Positions 23,988 through 32,300 of a stretch of 44,240 nucleotides of DNA are shown piece after piece. The notes under the pieces are model-generated. The model was not told the DNA's origin. It saw only the letters and a list, made by a program, of their open reading frames with translations, and searched no databases. Source of the DNA: CAJKWP01 sp964554475. Lineage in GTDB: Bacteria > Bacillota > Clostridia > Christensenellales > UBA1242. Position numbers and translations under genes: made by a program. Every line of letters starts with the position of its first letter. Position 1 is the stretch's first letter. The stretch lies in the NCBI GenBank assembly GCA_964554475.1, contig CAZKOT010000006.1:1-44240 (forward strand). The letters run 5' to 3'.

Positions 23988-24043
23988 ATGCTAAAAGCGA
24001 ACCAATAGAATTTTTTAACATCTTGTTTTTCAATTTTTCTCAC
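23978..24043 (-). CDS. Leader peptide, 21 codons, GTG start, aromatic-rich
   Basis: A GTG at 24041-24043 has GGAG (24050-24053) six bases upstream. The ORF reads Lys/Glu-rich first, then ends KKFYWFAFSMVA and stops at TAA (23978-23980). Five of residues 12-17 are aromatic (F, Y, W, F, F). The stop lies inside the antiterminator arm. Size, ribosome binding site, position before competing hairpins and residue bias are those of a ribosome-sensing leader. The sensed signal could be low aromatic amino acids or an inhibitor of translation; neither is proven. It is too short to have another evident function. Confidence 0.65.
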   Translation of the reverse strand: MRKIEKQDVKKFYWFAFSMVA

Positions 24044-24068
24044 TGCGTTCTCCGTTTTGTATGATAGT

Positions 24069-24096
24069 ATTATAATCATTATATTCTTTTTGTCAA
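24069..24096 (-). promoter_or_regulatory. Perfect-consensus promoter of the attenuator operon
   Basis: On the minus strand, TTGACA (24091-24096) and TATAAT (24069-24074) have a 16-base spacer. Both hexamers match the sigma-A consensus exactly. The transcript should start near 24062, nine bases before the leader ribosome binding site. Confidence 0.85.
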
Positions 24097-24134
24097 TAGT
24101 TTATTTAAAAATTTCATTTTTTATAATAAAAGAA

Positions 24135-24578
24135 TTAATCAACGAATGGTTCAATTGTAACGGTTTCATTATTAACACTAACAAAATCCCCTGTTTCAAC
24201 ATTTAATAGAAAATCTTCCCCTAATTTGTCTAAAACAATTAACGGAGTGTTAAAAAAAGTTTTGCAAACAAGAATAGAGGAGAGTATTTGCTTTGAAATT
24301 TCTCCAGCAATAAGAAAGCAAATCGGTTCACATTTCTTTGAACACATACTTTCAATCAACAAACCATCTGAATCTTTAAAATTATGAGTGATTACAACCT
24401 TTTTTGAAATGTTTTGTTTAAAAAGTTCTTTATTATATTTGTTTCTTGAAACAAGTTTTTTAAATCCAAATTGAAGAGTTTTTCGAAAATTTGAATCTAA
24501 ATCAATAAGTTTTTTACTAACAACGCAAGTTGCATTACACTCCCCATTAAGAATCACTCTACCTTTAAATTCAAGCAT
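24135..24578 (-). CDS. Aconitase-X-like small (swivelling, DUF126) subunit, divergent
   Basis: This 147-aa protein follows the AcnX small-subunit pattern: an N-terminal KGRVILNGECNATCVVS, then a Gly/Ser loop region, PICFLIAG, and a C-terminal TPLIVLDK with FLLNVETGDFVSV. In active relatives the middle loop is a GSSxGS-type motif carrying a catalytic Ser. Here the stretch reads FKDSDGLL, so the motif is degenerate. The start was set at 24578 because GGAGG lies five bases before it; an in-frame ATG at 24623 would lie inside the large-subunit gene. It overlaps the large-subunit stop by eight bases, so translation is coupled. Confidence 0.75.
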   Translation of the reverse strand: MLEFKGRVILNGECNATCVVSKKLIDLDSNFRKTLQFGFKKLVSRNKYNKELFKQNISKKVVITHNFKDSDGLLIESMCSKKCEPICFLIAGEISKQILSSILVCKTFFNTPLIVLDKLGEDFLLNVETGDFVSVNNETVTIEPFVD

Positions 24579-25842
24579 TTTCACCTCCTCCCGTAATGAT
24601 TTGAAGTAATTTCGCATCTTCATAAAACTTCGCTCTTGTTCTAGTACGAAGAATAATTGAATTAGTAATTACTTTTTTATGCCAAAAACATGGTAAAGCA
24701 AATTTGTTAATTGCATTGTAAGTTCGCACTTGAACACCAAAAGAAAGGAGTTCTTCATATTCGGGTAATATTTTGAATTTTTCAAGTGTTTCAGGACTTG
24801 TTAACAAAACCGTTTTAATTTTTACTTTTTTTCTTTGATTTTGACGAAGCTCCCAACCAATTTCATTTGCCCAAAAAACTAATTGATACAAATTTAAGTG
24901 CGGGCATCCAATAAAACAAAATTTCGGCTTTGCATCTAAATTTTTCCATAAAATTTCAAAATCTTCCTTCACTTCTTCAATACTTGATCTGTTAAGAGTG
25001 ATAGTTTGAGCAGAGGGAAGAATCAAAAGTTTTTTTAAATTTTTCGCTTCGGGAGTAATATTGTTTATGTGAAAAAGTCTTGCCGTGGTTTCTGAAGCAA
25101 AACCTGCTGAAAAATCTTTTAAGAATGCAATCGTTCGCTCATCATATTTTAAATTTAAGAGCTTTTCAAGTCCGTAAATAAATGGAATTTTCCCTTTTGA
25201 TTTTTGAGCAATTGCACTTCCAAGTAACCCTGCATCGGGTAATCTTTCAGTTTCAATTTTAATTATAATGGATGCATATCGTTTTTCATCTTCTAAAAGT
25301 TCAAATTCTGGCGCTTTACCCAAAATATTACAAAAAAGCGAAAGCAAAGCACCCATATCATTTACTTTTGCTCCGATAACTGAATTCGCATAAGTTACAG
25401 CAGTTGCATCTGACCATGACAAAACATCACCAAAAACAGCATCACAATTCATGGGCAATAAATCGGAAAAACTATCAGATGAAACAAGACCTAATTTTAG
25501 AAGTTTTTCTTCTAATTCTTCTTGCTTGTCAAAAAAGAACTTTGTAAAAGAAAACAGATTAAAAAATTTATCCCAAAAATTAAAAGAATCAAATGGACGA
25601 GGATTTGCTGTAAAAAGTAAATGAGTTTTAAGGTTACTTTCAATTAACTTATCCAAAATTTCAAAGCTTCCTTTTAGTTCGCGTGCGCCAAAACTTAAGG
25701 AAAAATGCCCTCCTTTTGAAAGAGGAACAAATCTTTTCGCTCCAACAAATTTTCCAAAAGTTACTAACACTTCAATAATTTTTTGAAGAATTTCTCCATT
25801 TTCACCATTCAACATTTGTTTTTCTTCTTCAGTTAATTTCAA
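24571..25842 (-). CDS. Aconitase-X-like large (catalytic, DUF521) subunit, divergent, TTG start
   Basis: 423 aa. Family landmarks: MKLTEEEKQMLNGENG at the start, SWSDATAVTYANSVIGAKVND (142-162), and GCPHLN (312-317). AcnX enzymes are two-subunit hydro-lyases with an Fe-S cluster: mevalonate-5-phosphate dehydratase in archaea, cis-3-hydroxy-L-proline dehydratase in bacteria. The Cys of GCPHLN is kept, but the Cys-containing TCTPY-like segment is replaced by VSSDSFSDLL (120-129), and the late DTC-like segment by VRTYNAINKF (372-381) with a Cys only at 385. Cluster binding and activity are therefore uncertain. The start is TTG with GGGAG seven bases upstream. Confidence 0.78.
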   Translation of the reverse strand: MKLTEEEKQMLNGENGEILQKIIEVLVTFGKFVGAKRFVPLSKGGHFSLSFGARELKGSFEILDKLIESNLKTHLLFTANPRPFDSFNFWDKFFNLFSFTKFFFDKQEELEEKLLKLGLVSSDSFSDLLPMNCDAVFGDVLSWSDATAVTYANSVIGAKVNDMGALLSLFCNILGKAPEFELLEDEKRYASIIIKIETERLPDAGLLGSAIAQKSKGKIPFIYGLEKLLNLKYDERTIAFLKDFSAGFASETTARLFHINNITPEAKNLKKLLILPSAQTITLNRSSIEEVKEDFEILWKNLDAKPKFCFIGCPHLNLYQLVFWANEIGWELRQNQRKKVKIKTVLLTSPETLEKFKILPEYEELLSFGVQVRTYNAINKFALPCFWHKKVITNSIILRTRTRAKFYEDAKLLQIITGGGENA

Positions 25843-25876
25843 GTTTCTTCTCCCATTTAAATATTATCATATTTGC

Positions 25877-25905
25877 ATATTATCACAAAAGATTTTTTAC
25901 TTCAA
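25877..25905 (-). promoter_or_regulatory. Possible promoter of the AcnX-like pair
   Basis: On the minus strand, TTGAAG (25900-25905) and TAATAT (25877-25882) have a 17-base spacer. The -10 match is only moderate. Confidence 0.4.
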
Positions 25906-25981
25906 TACATTTTATCCAAATTTAAACAAATTACATATCAAAACGTCAAACTAAAAAAAGTAAAATTAGTTTAAAAATAAA

Positions 25982-27421
25982 TTAATAAATATATTTAATT
26001 TTATGTTTCATTTTTTGAATTAATTTTTCTTTATCTTTTTGTATATGACTTTTTAAAACTGGTCTTGTTTTTGCCTCAGGTTTACTCATTATGTAATAAC
26101 GTAATTCGTCTAAAGCATGGTCATTTTTTTTTAAAGGAGCATCACTTTCTCCCCACCAATAATTTTTTATTTCACGAATTAAATTTACACAAGTTTTAAA
26201 AATAAAAAGTTTTGCTCTTCCGTTTGCATCTTTAAAATAACTTTTTACTTTAGAAATTCCGCTAAACAAGTCCTTGTTAACTTTCGGGTTAACCAAAATT
26301 CCGTTTTCGTAAAATAACTCCACAACACTTTTTGAACTTGCAAGAGTTTTTTGCCCGGCGGCTGAATCAATCAAAGCACTAAACATTCCATTTGATGCTC
26401 TATGCCATGATAATTTTTCACATATCATTTTAATTGCTTCAGAATGATAAATAATGTCTTTTTTTGCTTCGTAATGTTCAGCAATGACAAAAATATTGCC
26501 ATCATAATCAACAGCATACCAGTGAGCAGAAAGTGGATTATTTAATCCAGGGTCAATTGAAATGTTATCATACCATTCTGAGGGAATTTTAAAAGGTTCA
26601 ATCACATGTAAATTTTCATCAAATTCATTGTAAACTCCTCCACCTAAGCCAACAAATTTTCCAAATTTTCTATTTTCAAGTTCACTGTCAGAAATTACGC
26701 ACGAAAATTTCTCTATTTCATTTGCACTCAAGAATGGATTATCATCCCAATTCATTGTGATATGCCAAACTTCATCATCTTTTTTTTCATTTAAATAAAT
26801 TTCATTAAAAACCCAAGTAAGTCCTTTTAAAGGTGTCATTGTCCCAAAAATTTCGCCACAAGTATCAAGTGTTCTCATACGGCATTCAATATAGATTTCA
26901 TAAGGAGGCTCTTCATCAAACCAAACAAAATCAAGCGAAGCACCTTGAAATTTTTCTCTGCCCTGGTCGCAACTTTTAAAACCTATTTTACTTAAAGTTC
27001 CAAAAATATTTTTAATTAGAATATAATCAATAAAACCACCCTCCGGATTATCTTTTTTTCCCTCTGACATAACAACATCAAAAATCCACTGTGGTTCTAA
27101 ATATGAAAGAATTTTTTTTTGAGCAACATCACGTTGAACTTGTCTAGAAACCGAAACGACCCAACCAGAAACTTCTTTTGAGCGTTTTTTAAAAGGATGA
27201 TTACCCCTTGCAAAAAAAATACTTTCAACAGCACCACATTCTGTTTTGCCTGTTCGATTTCCTCCAAAAACCCAACGATTTCGTTTTGTACATTTGTGAA
27301 ATTCCATTTGTTTTTTATGTTTTTTTTCTCCACTATTATATAGTTCAAGTGGAGAATTTTTTATATTTTTTAATTTACTTTCTATTTCAAAAATTTTTTT
27401 CAGTATTTGTTTTTCTCTCAA
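25982..27421 (-). CDS. Phage-type terminase large subunit (TerL), isolated
   Basis: This 479-aa packaging motor has both activities' motifs intact. ATPase: Walker A GGNRTGKT (53-60), Walker B FVWFDEE (165-171) and motif III FGTMTP (192-197). RNase-H-like nuclease: Asp290 in SIDPG, Asp352 in ALIDSAAG, and Asp434/Asp438 in NDHALDELRYY. No small terminase, portal, capsid or tail gene is next to it. The neighbours are an AcnX-like pair and an SH3-like membrane protein. Base composition looks like the rest of the window. The start is TTG with AGGAG six bases upstream; the ATG overlapping this region is out of frame. It could be a prophage remnant or a domesticated packaging gene. Confidence 0.88.
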   Translation of the reverse strand: MREKQILKKIFEIESKLKNIKNSPLELYNSGEKKHKKQMEFHKCTKRNRWVFGGNRTGKTECGAVESIFFARGNHPFKKRSKEVSGWVVSVSRQVQRDVAQKKILSYLEPQWIFDVVMSEGKKDNPEGGFIDYILIKNIFGTLSKIGFKSCDQGREKFQGASLDFVWFDEEPPYEIYIECRMRTLDTCGEIFGTMTPLKGLTWVFNEIYLNEKKDDEVWHITMNWDDNPFLSANEIEKFSCVISDSELENRKFGKFVGLGGGVYNEFDENLHVIEPFKIPSEWYDNISIDPGLNNPLSAHWYAVDYDGNIFVIAEHYEAKKDIIYHSEAIKMICEKLSWHRASNGMFSALIDSAAGQKTLASSKSVVELFYENGILVNPKVNKDLFSGISKVKSYFKDANGRAKLFIFKTCVNLIREIKNYWWGESDAPLKKNDHALDELRYYIMSKPEAKTRPVLKSHIQKDKEKLIQKMKHKIKYIY

Positions 27422-27523
27422 GTCATTCTCCTATTTCAAAGTGTTTTTCCTTATTCTTTATTCTTTTTTCTTTATTCCTTATTTAAAGACATTTTTTTAG
27501 CAAAGTAAAATTTTCAATAAACT

Positions 27524-27529
27524 TATAAT
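27524..27529 (+). promoter_or_regulatory. -10 element of the SH3-like gene, leaderless
   Basis: TATAAT ends seven bases before the ATG at 27537, with no Shine-Dalgarno. No good -35 hexamer stands at the usual distance. Confidence 0.45.
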
Positions 27530-27536
27530 AAAATTA

Positions 27537-28379
27537 ATGGGAAAAGAATACTTTTTAAAGTTCAAATCTTTATTTCTTTTTATGTTTTTTTTTATTTCAA
27601 TAACAGTGAATTTTTTGTCGCCTGTTTTATATACCTATGCTACAAAAATATATTATGCACGAATAACTTTACCAGCAACAGCGCTTTACGCCTTCCCACT
27701 TGTAACTTCAGAAATTAAGTTTTATCTCGCCCAATCATATTTTGTTAAACTTTTAAAAAAAGAAAATGAAAATTTTTATGAAGTTGAATATATGAATGGA
27801 ATAACGGGTTACGTTCAAAAAAGTGATTTAAAATTCGTTATTGGAACACCAATCAATCCTTTTCCTTCCAATTTGAATTTGCAAATTATTGCTCCTGATG
27901 GTCTTAATTTGTGCTTAAGACCTTGTGAAAATGAAACTACTGTAATCAAAATTCCTCGTAATAAAACAGTTTCTTACTATGGAGAAATTCACGGTGAAAA
28001 ATTAATTCCCTACCAAGGCTACACTGATATTTGGTATTACTGTAAATACACCGATGGTGAAAATGAATATTTCGGATACCTTTATTATTATTATTGTTAT
28101 CCGTCAATAATCTCAACTGTACAAAACAATGAGGTTTTGGATTTATGTGAAGAACCAGACTTAAATCAAACTAGCGAAGCAACAACACAACCTGATTTTA
28201 TTGCAAGTCTTTCAAAAACAGCACAATATGTGATAATTTTTTTAGTTTGCCTTCCTTGCATCTTAATAATTTACTTATTATTTAAACCAACAAAAATAAC
28301 TGTTGATAATGGGAAAAGAAAAAGAAAAATTCGCAAACTCAAAAAATCGGATTATTATGAAATTGATGATAATAAGTAA
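27537..28379 (+). CDS. Membrane-anchored SH3-like domain protein
   Basis: 280 aa. An N-terminal hydrophobic segment (about 12-33) acts as signal peptide or anchor. Two SH3-like stretches follow: LPATALYAFPL...VEYMNGITGYVQKSDL (about 42-100) and a second, DGLNLCLRPCENE...YFGYLYYYY (about 120-185). A C-terminal transmembrane segment (about 228-250) ends in a basic cytoplasmic tail (KRKRKIRKLKK). Such domains often bind cell-wall peptides. The role here is unknown. The start codon has no ribosome binding site, and a TATAAT lies seven bases upstream. It diverges from terL and converges with the next gene. Confidence 0.65.
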   Translation: MGKEYFLKFKSLFLFMFFFISITVNFLSPVLYTYATKIYYARITLPATALYAFPLVTSEIKFYLAQSYFVKLLKKENENFYEVEYMNGITGYVQKSDLKFVIGTPINPFPSNLNLQIIAPDGLNLCLRPCENETTVIKIPRNKTVSYYGEIHGEKLIPYQGYTDIWYYCKYTDGENEYFGYLYYYYCYPSIISTVQNNEVLDLCEEPDLNQTSEATTQPDFIASLSKTAQYVIIFLVCLPCILIIYLLFKPTKITVDNGKRKRKIRKLKKSDYYEIDDNK

Positions 28380-28420
28380 TATTTTTTGTTTTAACTCATT
28401 AAAATTTTAATAAAAAAGAT

Positions 28421-28978
28421 TTAACCATTAACTAAACTTTTCGCTTTTATTGTTTTTTCATAATCTTTAAAAATTAAATTAGAAAATTTCTTGTCAAATT
28501 TTTCTAATCCACATCGACTAATTTTTTCTTTTGCATCCATAATCCAATTTTCATTATGTAGCATTTTTTGAAAAAATTCAGCATTATAACCTAATTTAAT
28601 TAATGAGCATTCAAAATTATGTAGTGCAAGTGGCATTTTACGAAAATAACTTCGTAAAGAAATTTGCAAAAGTTCTGCTGTTTCGTAACATTTTCTTCTG
28701 TCAATATAATTAGAAATTAAAATTCTAGCATAATTTTTGTTGGTAAGCTTTAATGCTTGTTCAGTAATTAATTTTAAATTGATTAAACAAACTTTACGTT
28801 GAGTTAAATTTATAATGCTATTACTAACCGACCAAACATTATTAAAAGAAAAGTCGGCTCCAGCAATAAATACAGAGTTGGCGGCACGAGTTAAAACCAT
28901 TTTATCAATTGCATTTGCAATTCGCTCCAATAATGTATAAACCGTTAAAATAGTTTTTGCCCACTTTGATATTTCCAT
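28421..28978 (-). CDS. Sigma-region-4/RinA-ArpU-like helix-turn-helix protein behind Spo0A boxes
   Basis: 185 aa, soluble and helical. The segment ISNYIDRRKCYETAELLQISLRSYFRKM (89-115) reads like sigma region 4 or the phage late regulators RinA/ArpU: a YI-x3 helix, then ETAELLQISLRSYFRK as a helix-turn-helix with a family-like Arg-Ser/Thr-Tyr-Phe-Arg-Lys recognition helix. This assignment is by pattern only. The start at 28978 has AAGGAG seven bases before it; an upstream TTG overlaps that site. It is transcribed from a consensus promoter with tandem Spo0A boxes about 110 bases upstream of the start point, suggesting a link to sporulation entry. Confidence 0.6.
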   Translation of the reverse strand: MEISKWAKTILTVYTLLERIANAIDKMVLTRAANSVFIAGADFSFNNVWSVSNSIINLTQRKVCLINLKLITEQALKLTNKNYARILISNYIDRRKCYETAELLQISLRSYFRKMPLALHNFECSLIKLGYNAEFFQKMLHNENWIMDAKEKISRCGLEKFDKKFSNLIFKDYEKTIKAKSLVNG

Positions 28979-29115
28979 TTGCTTTCTCCTTCTCAACAAA
29001 AATTTGTTAATATTTTATAAAACTGTAAAATTTTAATGGTTTTAAGACGTAAACAAAATTTAGAGAAAAAAAATGTTTTTAGAAATTATATTATTTTTAC
29101 AATTTTATTAATTTA

Positions 29116-29144
29116 ATAATAAAATGAGAAAATTCAAGTGTCAA
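29116..29144 (-). promoter_or_regulatory. Promoter of the sigma-4-like gene
   Basis: On the minus strand, TTGACA (29139-29144) and TATTAT (29116-29121) have a 17-base spacer. The 5' leader of about 130 bases shows no clear structure. Confidence 0.75.
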
Positions 29145-29168
29145 TGTTCATATGCCACTTTTTTTTAA

Positions 29169-29201
29169 ATTTTTGTAAAATATAAAATATTTTTGTAAAA
29201 T
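29169..29201 (-). repeat. Direct repeat between Spo0A boxes and promoter
   Basis: ATTTTTGTAAAAT occurs at 29169-29181 and again at 29189-29201, repeated every 20 bases (two helical turns). It lies between the Spo0A boxes and the -35. Possibly an operator; no regulator recognised. Confidence 0.45.
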
Positions 29202-29210
29202 GATATTATT

Positions 29211-29229
29211 TTTGTCGAACTTTGTCGAA
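29211..29229 (+). promoter_or_regulatory. Tandem Spo0A boxes
   Basis: TTTGTCGAA occurs twice, at 29211-29219 and 29221-29229, exactly ten bases apart. TTGTCGAA is the 0A-box consensus, and 10-bp tandem spacing is what a Spo0A dimer uses. They lie between the giant-gene terminator and the promoter at 29116-29144, with the TTCGACA orientation on the gene's coding strand. Confidence 0.7.
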
Positions 29230-29281
29230 TTTGTGTATAAATATCGACTTTTTTTGAAGTTTTTGTACTTTTGTTCCGAAT

Positions 29282-29327
29282 AAAAAAAGACTTCAAAGTG
29301 AGCATCTAACATCACTATGAAGTCTTT
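29282..29327 (-). terminator. Terminator of the giant surface-protein gene
   Basis: On the minus strand AAAGACTTCA (29318-29327) pairs with TGAAGTCTTT (29286-29295), with an inner GTGA/TCAC stem, followed by a T-run. It begins 14 bases after the stop codon. Confidence 0.88.
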
Positions 29328-29341
29328 AAAGATTAATAAAA

Positions 29342-32300
29342 TCAAACATTTAAAATTGAAAAATCTTCAATATTTATGTAAACAATTGACGGGGTTGTTC
29401 CATCAAAATTTACATGAAGAATATTAATATTTGGAGAAGATAAGCAAATTAAATCAAGAACTTCATCATATAAATTAAATACATAATCTGTTGTTTCACC
29501 TACTCTTTGAGCATCAATTATAATAGTTGTCATTATTGAAGTATCAAAAGACAAATATGTGATTTGCAAATAAATAGTTGCATCCCATTCAGCTGGTGGT
29601 GTTTCTGGGTCAGCAGTCAAAGTTATTACATCTAATATTTTTGTAACTGTAACTGTATTTTCATCACTGCTAATTAAATTACGTTCAAATATATCAAATA
29701 AATTATACACTAAACCACTGTCAACCACATAACTTCTTGCAAAATCCACATCACCTCTTTCCTGTTCAAAGAAGTAATAACCTTCTCCTTCACTAACAGT
29801 CCATCCGAGAGTACTTTCTGTCGTTAGAACAAAATTTAATTTTGAATAAACAATTTTTGTATCATCAATTAAGTCAAACAAAGCACCTGCCTGATCAAGA
29901 TAAATGTCATTTGATGAAGTTAAACTGTCATAATAAACCCATCCAATTGTTACACTGTCATATTCTATTTCATAAATGTTTCCCACACTTGCTTCAAATA
30001 ATGTCAATAACTGTCTAAGTGTAATGTCTATTATTGAAATTTCACCAAATAATGTCCAATCAAGATAACCATCTAAAAGTTCTCCTAAATTAATTCTATA
30101 TGTGCCATAATTCCATAAATCATAATCATTATATTTAAAATAAACCATTTCGTCATCAGGTGTTTCATCATAAGTAACTAATAGGTTCTTATTAGAATAT
30201 GAACTATGAATTGAGTCGCTAATTACAACTGTTCCGTCCCAAAGATTTGTAATTAAATTACCGTCTGTAAGCGGTGAGTAAACGCTACTAATAAACGCTT
30301 CAATTAAATATATAGGAGGATTTTCTTGCGTTCTTGAAATTTCATCCCATTCTCCTTGTGAAGAATTTTGTTTGAACTTATAAAATACCTTGTTTATTGG
30401 GAAAGGATTTGCCATTCCATTTTTAGCTATTAGTTCATGCCAAACAAGTTTTCCTTCTGTCTCTACATTACCATAAAGAATTGTAATTGCATTATCATTT
30501 AAACCAAAAGTAAATGAATTTCTATCTGAAGAAGCATATTCATAAGTATAAACAATTCTGGAGTCTGTTTCACTGTAATCACTATTTGTTACAATTGTAC
30601 CATTAGAATAATCACTTCCAGTCCCTAAATCAACATTAAAAGTTACTGGTGAACTGCCACTTAATTTTCTAGTGTAAATTGCACCAAATATTTCTTCAGT
30701 TGCATCAATTTGATAAAAACTTCCTCTAAAAGGATCAATGTAATTAAATCCATTAATATTAAATGGTAATAATTTAGGTCCGCCATAAGTTTGTTTTGTT
30801 ATTACTGAAACAGTATTTTCAAAATTGGTCATAACTCCACTATCAAAAGTTACAATACCCTCTTCAAAAACATAAAAACTATTTGGATCTAAATTAACAA
30901 TATTTAAATCATTAAAACCTAAATACGTGTCAATTTTGTAAACGACAACAATAACAGTTTCAGGTGCTTCCAAAAGTCCAAACTGTTCATAATTCCAAGA
31001 GCGTAAAGTTATTGTGTTAACTTGACTTGTTGATGTATTATTTTCAACTCTATAACAATACGTTTGTGCATATTCAACAACATCACCGCTTGCTAAAGTC
31101 GCAATTTGAGTTATAGCATAATACTCTGTGCTGTTTGGCATAGCTGTAACTTTAACATTTGATATTGTTTCAACTACCCCGATTTTTTTAATTTCAAAAA
31201 GTTTACTGCAATCTATGTTAGGAATTAAAGTTGTAATGGGTGATTCTTCTCCGGGTAATTCGCTACCATAAAATTGAATATCATAAGTGTCAAGAATATT
31301 TAAATTAAGTTTTGTCCACATAACACTTGCAATTTCAATTTCACTTTCAGGATCTGCACCAACAACGACTACTGAAAAATCGAAATCTCCAATGTCATCT
31401 TCGCCCTCTTCAAAACCAAGTAACAACTGCTCATAGGTCAAAGCGCTCACTCCATCAGTCCAACTAAAACTACTTAACGGCAAAGTTGTAAAAAGAGGTC
31501 CTGTTTCATAAGACGGTCTATTATATGTTCCGTAATAATATCTCGACGGTGAACCTTGATAACTTGCCGTAACAATAGCAGTTCCACTCTCAGAAAGTCC
31601 TTGTAATGTAATGACAGGTAATCCACCAACTTCATCAATTGGCGTACTTGTAGCAATAATGTCAATTTTTGTCGAAGAAGTATCATAATAACTTAGTTGA
31701 TAATTATTTATTTCTCTTTCTTTAAGGTACACAGATTCAACACTAGGCCCAGTACCGTCAATTCCCATTCTAATAATATTACCTGAAAAAGTAATATTAT
31801 GATCAGCAAAAAGTTTGTTAATGCTAAAAGTTATAGGATATGTATCATCGTAATTAATATATCTCAAATATTGCTCATCACCAGTTGAATCTGCTCCAAC
31901 AGAAACAATATAACTTCCTTGAGGCATAAAATATTGTTCATTGCTTGAAATCCAGAATCTAATACTACCAATAGGTAACCAATCTATGTTTTCATCCAAA
32001 ACATCATGATCTTCGTCTGTGTCAAAAACAATTCCATTAATTGCAACTCTCACACCAACTTCAAAGTATTCTTCCGTTGTAACATTAACAGCAGTTATTA
32101 TACTCAAATCATTTTGTAATTCGGCACGTCCGTTCATCCAAACAAAACTAACAATAGGTAGTTGTGGATTTGTAATACTATAAGGTCTTCCCATCTCTGT
32201 AAGTAAAATTTTTCCTTCACCTGCATCAACAATTCCATCTTCATCATAATCATAATAAATTGAATTAAACAAACCATCTGTAAAAGTTAATCCGCCTGCC

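Noticed and set aside
23974..24021. Alternative ATG-started 15-residue leader peptide in another frame within the attenuator leader
   Set aside because: It has no Shine-Dalgarno, while the GTG frame has GGAG at ideal spacing; still possible as a secondary product since its stop also lies in the antiterminator arm.
27422..27523. Repetitive CTTATTC/CTTTATTC tract between terL and the SH3-like gene as an origin or att site
   Set aside because: It is only simple A/T-rich low complexity; no matching copy or DnaA box was seen elsewhere.
29148..29345. 65-codon ORF on the minus strand overlapping the end of the giant gene
   Set aside because: It spans the terminator hairpin, the Spo0A boxes and the repeat region, has no ribosome binding site and a low-complexity AT-driven composition.
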